A stretch of 57,729 bases of DNA, taken from NCBI RefSeq assembly GCF_001552175.1, contig NZ_BCQR01000062.1, positions 1 through 57,729 of the forward strand. Reading direction: 5' to 3'. A model generated the notes under the pieces. It saw only the letters and a list, made by a program, of their open reading frames with translations. It made no database searches and had not been told where the DNA came from. This DNA is from Actinomadura kijaniata NBRC 14229 (lineage in GTDB: Bacteria > Actinomycetota > Actinomycetes > Streptosporangiales > Streptosporangiaceae). Below are positions 16,085-23,935 of this stretch, in pieces; within the stretch, counting starts at the first letter, position 1, and every line of letters begins with the position of its first letter. A program made the position numbers and the translations under genes.

Positions 16085-16495
16085 ATGTCCGGCACCCCCG
16101 ACCGGCCCGCGCCCGGCCCGCGCGTCGACGCCCGCCGCACCATCACCGTCGCGCCCGCCGACTGCGCCACCCAGTGGGGCAACGACGACCTGGAGGTGCT
16201 GTCCACCCCGGCCATCCTCGGCCACATGGAACGGCTGTGCGTCACCGCCGTCGCACCCCACCTGCGCTCGGGCCAGATGACCGTGGGCGTCTCGGTCGAG
16301 ATGCGCCACCTGGCCCCCACGCCGGTCGGCGAGAAGGTCGAGTTCCACATCACCACCGCGCTCACCGGCCGCAGGTTCACCGTGACCTTCACGGCCGCCG
16401 ACTCCGCGGGCCGGGTGCTGGCCACCGGCACCCATGACCGCGCCATCGTCGACGAGGCGGCCTTCCGTGCCCGCATCGGCGGCCCCGCGTCCTGA
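16085..16495 (+). CDS. FlK-like hot-dog thioesterase
   Basis: A 136-residue single hot-dog domain protein. Thr41, Glu49 and His75 (STPAILGHME; VEMRHLAP) are spaced 8 and 26 residues apart, the same spacing as the catalytic Thr42/Glu50/His76 triad of the fluoroacetyl-CoA thioesterase FlK. Later blocks TPVGEKVEFHI and THDRAIVD also fit. It may hydrolyse the cassette product from CoA or ACP, or remove stalled thioesters. AAGGAG precedes the ATG. The gene is 26 bp after the acyl-CoA dehydrogenase gene. Confidence 0.82.
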   Translation: MSGTPDRPAPGPRVDARRTITVAPADCATQWGNDDLEVLSTPAILGHMERLCVTAVAPHLRSGQMTVGVSVEMRHLAPTPVGEKVEFHITTALTGRRFTVTFTAADSAGRVLATGTHDRAIVDEAAFRARIGGPAS

Positions 16496-16540
16496 CCGGA
16501 CGCCCGTCCCCACCGAAACCGCCCAGGCCGAGGAGCCACC

Positions 16541-16786
16541 ATGGACTCCCCCACCTCGTTCGCCGTCCCCTCCGAGATACGCATCCTGACGAACCCGCCG
16601 CTGCTCCTGCGGAAACACGACGGCACCGCCGTGTGCAAGCTCATCGCCACCCGCTATGTGCCCGACCTCGGCTGGGTCTACGAGACCGTCGACGCGGACT
16701 CCGACGCCGAGCACGTCAAGCAGGTGGAGTGCCTGCGCAGCATCATGGGCTACACCGTCCTCGGCGAGGCCGGCCCGGCCGCCTGA
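16541..16786 (+). CDS. Small protein of unknown function (81 aa)
   Basis: Last gene of the cassette, 45 bp after the thioesterase gene, with a GAGGAG site before the ATG. The product is a compact 81-residue protein with alternating hydrophobic and charged residues (EIRILTNPPLLLRKHDGTAVCKLI...), two Cys and no hydrophobic helix. It is not an acyl carrier protein: there is no DSL phosphopantetheine site. I do not recognise a family. Cytoplasmic; possibly a structural partner or a small lyase. Confidence 0.7.
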   Translation: MDSPTSFAVPSEIRILTNPPLLLRKHDGTAVCKLIATRYVPDLGWVYETVDADSDAEHVKQVECLRSIMGYTVLGEAGPAA

Positions 16787-16916
16787 CCCCGCCCGTCACG
16801 ACACCCGCCCACCGGCGATCCGGGCGGTGGCGCAGGCGCCGCCGCCCGGGTGGAGGCTCGGTGTTCCGTCACCGGGTGGTGCCATCATGTGCCATTGGCA
16901 GTGGGAGGGGCAGGGC

Positions 16917-19070
16917 GTGATGGTGCAGCAGGGTCTACGGCCCGTTCGGGAGCCGCGGGAGGTTCTGCGGGGGGCCCACGAGCTGTTGGAGGCCGCGCGG
17001 GCGTTGCTCGGGGACCACCGGGAGGCCCGCGCCGGCGTGCACGAGGCGTTGCGGCCGTTGCGGAACGGGATCGCGCGGGAACAGCTCTCCGCCATGCCCG
17101 TGGCGCGGCTGAAGGACGTCACCGGCGGGCGGCTGCGGCTCGGGGCCGTCGAGCAGGCCGGGATCTCCACCGTCCTCGACGTGCTCGACTCCACCCCCTA
17201 CCGGCTCCAGCTGATCCCCGGCGTCGGGCCCCAGACCGCCAACCAGCTGCATGCCGCCGCGCGCCAGCTCTGCGAGGCCGCCGAGCGGTCCGCCTCCATC
17301 CGCGTCGACGCCGGGTCGCGGGACGAGGCCACCACCCGGCTGCTCATCGCCCTGCACCGCCTCGTCAACGCCGGGACCGGCCTCACCAGGGCCCGCGCCC
17401 TCGCCGAGGAGCTGGACGAGCGGCTGAGCCCGCTCCTCGCCGACGCCCGGCCTCTGCGCAGCTGGTGGCGGCGCGTCCTGGCCACCAGAGCCCAGCGGGA
17501 ACGCGCCCGCGCCGCCGTCGCGCGGGCGGCCGCGATCCTGGAGGAACGGGCCGGGTCCCGGACCCTGCTCGCCCAGGCGTCGGTGGACCTGCTGCGCCCC
17601 CCGGCGGACGGCGACCGGGCCTGGATCGACTACGAGCTGCGCGCCGCCGACTACCAGACCCTGCTGGCCGAGCTGGCCGCCGTCGACCCCGAGCACGACG
17701 CCGTCGAGGGCTTCCTCCCCACCGACCTGGCCGAACGCGTCCGGGCCCAGCCCCTGGACGACACCCACCGCGACGTCTCCCTGCGCGGCTACCAGGCGTT
17801 CGGGGCGCGGTTCGCGCTCGCCCAGCGCCGGGTGATCCTCGGGGACGAGATGGGGCTCGGTAAGACCGTCCAGGCCATCGCCGCCATGGCCCACCTGCGC
17901 GCCGAGGGGGCCACGCACTTCCTGGTCGCCTGCCCGGCCAGCGTCCTGGTCAACTGGGTGCGCGAGGTCGAGAGCCGCAGCTTCCTGCCCGTGCGGCCGG
18001 TCCACGGGCCCGGCCGGGCGCGGGCGTGGGAGGAATGGGCGCGGGACGGGGGCGTCGCGGTCACGACGCTCGACAGCCTCCACACCCTGCCGCCCGCGCC
18101 GGGGGTGGACGTCGGCATGTTCGTCGTCGACGAGGCCCACTTCGTCAAGAACCCCGAGACCCGCCGGTCCAGGGCCGTGGCCGCGTGGTGCGGGAACGTC
18201 GGGCGCGTGCTGTTCCTCACCGGCACCCCCATGGAGAACCGCGTCGAGGAGTTCCGCAACCTCGTCGCCCACCTGCGGCCCGAGCTGCTCCCCGCGATCC
18301 GGCAGAGCGACGCGGCCGTGGGGCCGAGGGCGTTCCGCGCGGCGGTCGGGCCCGTCTACCTGCGCCGCAACCAGCGGGACGTGCTGCTGGAGCTGCCCGA
18401 GGTCATGCACGTGGACGAGTGGGAGGAGTTCAGCGCCGCCGACGCCCGGGCGTACCGGAAGGCCGTGCGGGACGGCAACTTCATGGCCATGCGCCGCGCC
18501 GCCTACGCCGACCCGCAGCGGTCGGCCAAGCTGCGCCGCGTCGTGGAGCTGGTCCAGGAGGCCGCCGAGAACGAGCTCAAGATCGTCGTCTTCTCCTACT
18601 TCCGCGACGTGCTGGCCGCCGTCCACCAGGCGCTCGGCCGGGAGGTCCACGGCCCCGTCACCGGCGACGTCCCGGCCGCGCGGCGGCAGGAGATCGTGGA
18701 CCTGTTCACCGACGAGCCCGGGCACGCCGTGCTGCTCGCCCAGGTCCAGGCGGGCGGCACCGGGCTGAACCTCCAGGCCGCCTCGGTGGTCATCCTGTGC
18801 GAGCCGCAGGTCAAGCCCACCCTGGAGGCGCAGGCGGTGGCGCGGGCCCACCGGATGGGGCAGGCGCGGCGGGTGCAGGTCCACCGGATCCTCACCCCCG
18901 AGGGCGTCGACCAGCGGCTGCTGGAGATCCTGCGCGTCAAGGAGGGCCTGTTCGACGCCTACGCGCGGCGCAGCGACCTGGCGGAGGCGACGCCGGACGC
19001 GGTGGACGTGTCCGAGCCGGAGCTCGCCCGGATGATCATCGCGGAGGAGAGGGAACGGCTGGCCACCTGA
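16917..19070 (+). CDS. SNF2-family DEAD/DEAH helicase
   Basis: A 717-residue SNF2/SWI2 ATPase. The N-terminal 280 or so residues are helical and include a helix-hairpin-helix-like block (RLQLIPGVGPQTANQLHAAA). Motor lobe 1: LRGYQAFGARFALAQRRVILGDEMGLGKT (Walker A Lys316 if the start is 16917) and VVDEAHFVKN. Lobe 2: VVFSYFRDV, LLAQVQAGGTGLNLQAAS and ARAHRMGQARRVQVHRI. SNF2 proteins translocate on double-stranded DNA and remodel bound proteins; this one has no nuclease or SWIM domain and no phage-defence neighbour. The GTG at 16917 fits GGAGGGG (16904-16910); ATG 16920 and ATG 16887 are alternatives. Confidence 0.88.
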   Translation: MMVQQGLRPVREPREVLRGAHELLEAARALLGDHREARAGVHEALRPLRNGIAREQLSAMPVARLKDVTGGRLRLGAVEQAGISTVLDVLDSTPYRLQLIPGVGPQTANQLHAAARQLCEAAERSASIRVDAGSRDEATTRLLIALHRLVNAGTGLTRARALAEELDERLSPLLADARPLRSWWRRVLATRAQRERARAAVARAAAILEERAGSRTLLAQASVDLLRPPADGDRAWIDYELRAADYQTLLAELAAVDPEHDAVEGFLPTDLAERVRAQPLDDTHRDVSLRGYQAFGARFALAQRRVILGDEMGLGKTVQAIAAMAHLRAEGATHFLVACPASVLVNWVREVESRSFLPVRPVHGPGRARAWEEWARDGGVAVTTLDSLHTLPPAPGVDVGMFVVDEAHFVKNPETRRSRAVAAWCGNVGRVLFLTGTPMENRVEEFRNLVAHLRPELLPAIRQSDAAVGPRAFRAAVGPVYLRRNQRDVLLELPEVMHVDEWEEFSAADARAYRKAVRDGNFMAMRRAAYADPQRSAKLRRVVELVQEAAENELKIVVFSYFRDVLAAVHQALGREVHGPVTGDVPAARRQEIVDLFTDEPGHAVLLAQVQAGGTGLNLQAASVVILCEPQVKPTLEAQAVARAHRMGQARRVQVHRILTPEGVDQRLLEILRVKEGLFDAYARRSDLAEATPDAVDVSEPELARMIIAEERERLAT

Positions 19071-19153
19071 GCGTCCGGGAACTCTGGGAAGATCGCCGGT
19101 GCCGGGCGTGTTGGCATGGGCGCCGGCTTCCGCAAGTGACCGAAGGGGATCTC

Positions 19154-19549
19154 ATGGCCACGGTGAACGTCGAGCGCACCGCCGACGGCTTCCAGGCGAC
19201 CAACGACCGCGGGGCGCGCGTCGCGATCGGGGACGGCGACACCGAGGGCGCGTTCACGCCGGTGGAGCTGCTGCTGGCCGCGCTGGGCGGCTGCGAGCTG
19301 GTCACCGTGGAGCCGCTGACCTCCCAGCGCGGGCACCGCATGGCGCGGCTGGCCGCGACGGTGTCGGCCGACAAGGTCGCGACCAGCAGGCTCGGCACGA
19401 TCACGATCACCTACGACGTGGAGCTGCCGGAGGGCGACGCGGAGGCCGACGAGGTGCTGCGGAAGGTCGCCAAGCGCGTCCACGACAGCTACTGCACGGT
19501 CGGCAACGCCCTCAAGGAGCCGATGAAGGTCGAGCAGATCGTCCCCTGA
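19154..19549 (+). CDS. OsmC family protein
   Basis: A 131-residue OsmC/Ohr-fold protein. The two redox cysteines are present: LGGCELVTVEPL and HDSYCTVGNAL. This family contains thiol peroxidases that detoxify organic hydroperoxides; the exact subgroup (YhfA-like rather than Ohr) is uncertain. AAGGGG lies before the ATG. It stands alone between the SNF2 helicase and the PAP2 gene. Confidence 0.85.
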   Translation: MATVNVERTADGFQATNDRGARVAIGDGDTEGAFTPVELLLAALGGCELVTVEPLTSQRGHRMARLAATVSADKVATSRLGTITITYDVELPEGDAEADEVLRKVAKRVHDSYCTVGNALKEPMKVEQIVP

Positions 19550-19714
19550 GCCGGTCCGCCCGCGGGCTCCCCTCCCCGGCGGCTCCCCCGCCGGGGTGCC
19601 GCGCCTCCCCCCTAGGTCCGGAGGCCGTGCGGGGTTCGTACTACTCAAGGCTGAGATGAAGACCATTCGTCGCGGTGATCTCAGGGAGGTGGCCTCCCGG
19701 CAAAGATAAATAAC

Positions 19715-20617
19715 ATGGCCCAAACCGCCCCCGCAGCCCCCCGCGGCCATGTCGCGGACCGGCCCGCCCCCACGAGCCGGCGCCCCTCCCCCGGCGGGAC
19801 CGCCGCCGCCCGGCGAAGGCGCGCGCTCGCCGCGCCGCCGGTCTGGCGGGAGCTGCTGCTGATCGCGCTGTTCTACGCGGCCTACACGCTGACGCGCCTG
19901 CTGCTCGTCGAGGACGGCACCGGCCCGGCGTTCGCGCACGCCGACCAGATCCTGGGGTTCGAACGGGCGATCGGCCTCGACGTGGAACTGGGCCTCAACC
20001 AGCTACTGCTCCAGGTGCCGTGGCTGGCGCGCACCGCCAACCTGTTCTACGCCACCGCGCACTTCGCGGTGACGCTCGCCGTGGTGGTGTGGCTGTACCG
20101 GCGGCGACCGCGCGACTACCGCTGGCTGCGCGCCTCGATCATGCTGGCGACCGGGGCCGCGCTGGTCGGGTTCTGGCTGTACCCGCTGGCCCCGCCGCGG
20201 TTCCTGCACAGCGAGGGCTTCGTGGACCCGGTGACGGCGCTGCACTCGTTCGGCCTGTACGCCAGCGACGCGTCGGGCACCCTCACCAACCAGTACGCCG
20301 CGATGCCGTCGATGCACGCCGGATGGGCCCTGTGGTGCGGCTACGTCATCATGCGGCTGGCGCGGCGGCGCTGGGCACAGGTCGTGGGCCTGCTGTACCC
20401 GGCGACGACGGTGTTCGTGATCCTGTCCACCGCCAACCACTACGTGCTGGACGCGGTCGCGGGGATCGCGCTGGTGGGCGCGGCCCTGGCGGTGTCGTGG
20501 GTCCTGTACCACCGGTGCCCGGCGCCGCTGCTGCGGCTGCGGGCCGCCGCGTGGCAGCGGGCCGCGGACTGGACGCGCCCCCTGGCCGGCTCCGACCGGG
20601 CCCGCGCCGTCCGCTGA
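19715..20617 (+). CDS. PAP2 superfamily membrane phosphatase
   Basis: A 300-residue membrane protein with a proline- and arginine-rich cytoplasmic N-terminus (about 40 residues) and five or six transmembrane helices. The phosphatase motifs are AMPSMHAGWALW (acid-base His) and STANHYVLDAVAG (nucleophile His and Asp), typical of PAP2 enzymes of the inositol-phosphoceramide synthase-like branch common in actinomycetes. The substrate is probably a lipid phosphate. No good Shine-Dalgarno precedes the ATG; the leader GATAAATAAC just before it is unusually AT-rich. It converges on glnE, with 16 bp between the stops. Confidence 0.85.
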   Translation: MAQTAPAAPRGHVADRPAPTSRRPSPGGTAAARRRRALAAPPVWRELLLIALFYAAYTLTRLLLVEDGTGPAFAHADQILGFERAIGLDVELGLNQLLLQVPWLARTANLFYATAHFAVTLAVVVWLYRRRPRDYRWLRASIMLATGAALVGFWLYPLAPPRFLHSEGFVDPVTALHSFGLYASDASGTLTNQYAAMPSMHAGWALWCGYVIMRLARRRWAQVVGLLYPATTVFVILSTANHYVLDAVAGIALVGAALAVSWVLYHRCPAPLLRLRAAAWQRAADWTRPLAGSDRARAVR

Positions 20618-20633
20618 CGGATCGCCCGGCGGG

Positions 20634-23600
20634 TCAGTCGGCCCCGTAGAAGACGCGGTCCACGACGGCGCGGGCGCGGCGGGCGTGCCGCCGGTAGTCC
20701 TCCAGCAGCTCCCCGGTGGCCGGGTAGCGCAGGACGCGGGCGACGGCGCTGCGCTCGCGGTGGTGCTCGGTGGGCAGCAGGTCGGACGGGCGGCCCCGCA
20801 CCAGCATGGTCGTGCCGCGGATGCGGGTGGCCAGCCGCCACGCGTCGGCCAGCACCCCGGCGTCGGACCGGTCGAGCAGCCCGGCGTCGGCGGCGGCGTC
20901 CAGCGCCGCGAGGGTGCGGGTGGTGCGCAGCCCCGGGACGTCGTGGGCGTGCCGCAGTTGCAGCAGCTGGGCGACCCACTCGACGTCGGACAGCCCGCCG
21001 GGGCCGAGTTTGGTGTGCAGCCGCCGGTCGACGCCGCGCGGGAGCCGTTCGGACTCCATGCGTGCCTTCAGCCGCCGGATCTGCCGGACGGCGGCCTCGT
21101 CGATGCCGCCGTCGGGCCAGCGCAGCGGGTCGATGAGCGCGCCGAACCGCGCGCACAGCTCCGGGTCGCCGACGAACGGGTCGGCGCGCAGCAGCGCCTG
21201 CGCCTCCCACGGCTCCGACCAGCGGGCGTAGTAGGCGGCGTAGGAGGCGAGGGTGCGCACCAGCGGTCCCCGGCGCCCCTCGGGCCGCAGGTTCGGGTCG
21301 ATCTCCAGCGGCGGGTCGGGGGCGGGCAGCGCCAGCAGCCTGCGCAGCTCCTCGGCGACGGCGTACGCGGCGCGGCCCGCCTCCTGCTCGTCCGCGCCGG
21401 GCATCGGGTCATGGACGAACATCACGTCGGCGTCGCTGCCGTAGCCGAGCTCGTGCCCGCCGAACCGGCCCATCGCCACCACCGCCATCCGGGTCGGCAG
21501 CGGCCCCCGCCGCTCCAGTTCGATCTTGTGGCGGGCGGCGCGCAGCGCGGCCTCGACCGTGACGGCCGCGATGTCGGTCAGCGCCTCCCCCACCGTCCCC
21601 ACGTCGACCAGGCCGAGCAGGTCGGCGACCGCGACCCGGAACAGCTCGCGGCGGCGCAGCCCCCGCACGACCGCGACGGCCTCCTCGGCGAGCAGGGTGC
21701 CGTTCGCGCCGCCCTCGGCGTCGGTGTGCCGCCGCACGGCCGCCAGCGCCTCGCCGCGCAGCGCCGCGTACGGCCGGGGCGTCAGCTCGGCGGCGGTGCC
21801 GAGCATCGCGACGGCGTCGGGGGCGCGCAGCAGCAGGTCGGTGGCGTACCGGCTGGAGCCCAGCACCCACGCCATCCGCTCGGCGACGGTGACCTCGTCG
21901 CGCAGCAGCCGCAGGTACCAGGGGGTCGTGCCGAGCGCGTCGCTGACCTGCCGGAACCCCAGCAGCCCGCCGTCGGGGTCGGGCGCGTCGGCGAACCAGC
22001 CGAGCATCACCGGCAGCAGCGTCCGCTGGATGGCCGCGCGCCGTGACACCCCGGCGGTCAGCGCCTCGATGTGCCGCAGCGCCCCCGCCGGGTCGTGGTA
22101 GCCGAGGGCCTCCAGCCGGGTACGGGCCGCCTCCGGCGTGAGCCGCGCCTCCTCCTCCGGGAGCCGCGCCACCGCGCGCAGCAGCGGCCGGTAGAACAGC
22201 TTCTCGTGGATGCGGCGCACCTCGCGGGCGTGCCGCCGCCACCGCGCCGTGAACTCCCCCACCGGGTCGGCGCGCAGCCCCAGCGCCCGCCCGAGCCGCC
22301 GCAGGTCGGCCTCGGCGTCCGGCACCACGTGCGTGCGGCGCAGCCGGTGCAGCTGGATCAGGTGCTCCACCTGCCGCAGGAACCGGTAGGCCGCCGTCAG
22401 CGCCGCCGCGTCGTCGCGTCCCACGTAGCCGCCCCGCGACAGCGCCGCGAGCGCGTCCAGCGTGGTGGGGCTGCGCAGCGACTCGTCGGTCCGCCCGTGC
22501 ACCAGTTGCAGCAGCTGGACGGCGAACTCCACGTCCCGCAGCCCGCCCGGGCCCAGCTTGAGCTGGCGTTCGGCCTCGGCGGTGCGCTGGTTGAGGTGGG
22601 TCTCCACGCGCCGCCGCATGTCCTGCACGTCCGCGACGAAGCTCTCGCCGTCGGCGGCCCGCCACACGATCGGGGCGGTCATCTCCAGGTAGCGGCGGCC
22701 GAGACCGGCGTCCCCGGCGACCGGCCGGGCCTTCAGCAGCGCCTGGAACTCCCACGTCTTGGCCCACCGCTCGTAGTAGGCGCGGTGGCTGGCCAGGGTG
22801 CGCACCAGCGGCCCGGCCTTGCCCTCGGGCCGCAGCGCCGCGTCCACCTCCCACAGCGCGCCCTCGGCGGTGCTGGCCGAGCACGCCCGCATCATCGCCG
22901 CCGCCAGCCGGGTCGCCACCCGCAGCGCCGCGTCCTCGGCGTGCCCGTCGCGCGCCTCCGCCACGAAGACCACGTCGACGTCGCTGACGTAGTTGAGCTC
23001 GCGACCCCCGGCCTTGCCCATGCCGATCACCGCCAGGCGGCACGCATCGTGCCCCTCGACCTCGGCGCGCGCGACCGCCAGGCCCGCCTCCAGCGCCGCC
23101 GCCGCCAGGTCCGCCAGCGCGGCGGCGACCTCGGCGAGGTCGGCCGCGCCGGTCAGGTCCCGCCCGGCCAGCGCCAGCAGGTGCCGCCGGTACTCCACGC
23201 GCAACGCCACCAGCGTCTCGGGCGAGGCGTCGCGCGCCACCGGGGCCTCGGCGTCGGGATCGGCGCCCACGGCCCGCAGCAGCGCCGCACGCAGCCCGTC
23301 GGCCGTCGGGGCGTCGCCTCCCCCGTCGCGCAGGACGGTCCAGTGCCCGGGGTGCCGTGCCAGGTGCCCGCCGAGCGCGTCGCTCACGCCGAGAACGGCC
23401 AGCAGCCGGTCCCGGACGGCGGGCTCCTTCTCCAGCGCCGCGCGCAGCCCGTCGCCGGCACCGCGTTCGTCGGCCGCCGCCAGCAGCCGCAGCAGCCCGG
23501 CGAGCGCCAGGTCGGGGTCGGGGGTGCCGCCGACCGCCGCCAGCAGGTCGTCGTCCAAAGGATCGCCCTCCGTGAGGAGCCGGTGGGCCCGGCCCGGATC

Positions 23601-23669
23601 GGTGAAGCCCAGCCGGGCGAGCCGGACGGTCGGGGACGGGCGGCGTTCGGGACTCCACGGCGCGCTCAC
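20634..23669 (-). CDS. glnE: Glutamine synthetase adenylyltransferase / adenylyl-removing enzyme
   Basis: GlnE, 1011 residues, full length. Two nucleotidyltransferase domains are seen. The N-terminal (deadenylylating) one has GMGKAGGRELNYVSDVDVVFV; the C-terminal (adenylylating) one has AMGRFGGHELGYGSDADVMFVHD. Each is followed by a GlnD/PII-uptake helical domain (GPGGLRDVEFAVQLLQL and GPGGLSDVEWVAQLLQL). It modifies Tyr402 of GlnA in response to nitrogen status. The GTG start lies 6 bases after a TACGGT -10 element (23676-23681, minus strand), so the mRNA is probably leaderless. glnE, triplicated FG-GAP genes and glnA2 follow one another here. Confidence 0.96.
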   Translation of the reverse strand: MSAPWSPERRPSPTVRLARLGFTDPGRAHRLLTEGDPLDDDLLAAVGGTPDPDLALAGLLRLLAAADERGAGDGLRAALEKEPAVRDRLLAVLGVSDALGGHLARHPGHWTVLRDGGGDAPTADGLRAALLRAVGADPDAEAPVARDASPETLVALRVEYRRHLLALAGRDLTGAADLAEVAAALADLAAAALEAGLAVARAEVEGHDACRLAVIGMGKAGGRELNYVSDVDVVFVAEARDGHAEDAALRVATRLAAAMMRACSASTAEGALWEVDAALRPEGKAGPLVRTLASHRAYYERWAKTWEFQALLKARPVAGDAGLGRRYLEMTAPIVWRAADGESFVADVQDMRRRVETHLNQRTAEAERQLKLGPGGLRDVEFAVQLLQLVHGRTDESLRSPTTLDALAALSRGGYVGRDDAAALTAAYRFLRQVEHLIQLHRLRRTHVVPDAEADLRRLGRALGLRADPVGEFTARWRRHAREVRRIHEKLFYRPLLRAVARLPEEEARLTPEAARTRLEALGYHDPAGALRHIEALTAGVSRRAAIQRTLLPVMLGWFADAPDPDGGLLGFRQVSDALGTTPWYLRLLRDEVTVAERMAWVLGSSRYATDLLLRAPDAVAMLGTAAELTPRPYAALRGEALAAVRRHTDAEGGANGTLLAEEAVAVVRGLRRRELFRVAVADLLGLVDVGTVGEALTDIAAVTVEAALRAARHKIELERRGPLPTRMAVVAMGRFGGHELGYGSDADVMFVHDPMPGADEQEAGRAAYAVAEELRRLLALPAPDPPLEIDPNLRPEGRRGPLVRTLASYAAYYARWSEPWEAQALLRADPFVGDPELCARFGALIDPLRWPDGGIDEAAVRQIRRLKARMESERLPRGVDRRLHTKLGPGGLSDVEWVAQLLQLRHAHDVPGLRTTRTLAALDAAADAGLLDRSDAGVLADAWRLATRIRGTTMLVRGRPSDLLPTEHHRERSAVARVLRYPATGELLEDYRRHARRARAVVDRVFYGAD

Positions 23670-23717
23670 GCCCCAACCGTAGTCCGCCGGACGTCCGCAC
23701 GCCCGCACGCGGATCCC

Positions 23718-23749
23718 CGACCGAGAAGGGCGCCGACCGAGAAGGGCGC
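23718..23749 (+). repeat. Tandem 16-bp direct repeat
   Basis: Two adjacent copies of GACCGAGAAGGGCGCC upstream of glnE, in the gap before the FG-GAP array. Role unknown. Confidence 0.6.
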
Positions 23750-23784
23750 CGCCCGGCGCGGCGGCCTGTTCGGCCACACCCTCG

Positions 23785-23835
23785 CTCGGCGTCGCGGGTG
23801 ATTCCGCGTTCCCGGGAGGGAACCTGCTGTTCTGG
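23785..23835 (+). pseudogene. 3' remnant of a fourth FG-GAP gene
   Basis: The frame reads LGVAGDSAFPGGNLLFW, matching the C-terminus of the second FG-GAP protein (LGVAGSTASLGGNLLF then stop); the stop TGA has become TGG. DNA similarity continues for about 15 bases past the stop (CCCGGTGGCACGA against CCCGGCGGTACGA). The rest of that gene is missing, so the array once had at least four members. Confidence 0.65.
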
Positions 23836-23896
23836 CCCGGTGGCACGAACCACCGGACTTCCGCGACGTGCGGGTAAACCGGAAATGATCTTGCGG

Positions 23897-23932
23897 CGTC
23901 CTTTCTGCGAACGCATCACCGAACAAAGGACG
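23897..23932 (+). promoter_or_regulatory. Leader hairpin sequestering the ribosome site, copy 1
   Basis: CGTCCTTT (23897-23904) pairs perfectly with AAAGGACG (23925-23932), with a 20-base loop and two further possible G-U pairs. The 3' arm contains the only Shine-Dalgarno-like sequence (AAAGGA), just before ATG 23936. Confidence 0.55.
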
Positions 23933-23935
23933 TTC

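Noticed and set aside
19640..19714. Possible riboswitch in the PAP2 leader
   Set aside because: There is some local pairing (GGGAGG/CCTCCC), but no match to a riboswitch consensus that I could recognise.
20685..23801. Plus-strand open frames opposite glnE
   Set aside because: Antisense to intact GlnE domains; composition typical of shadow frames.
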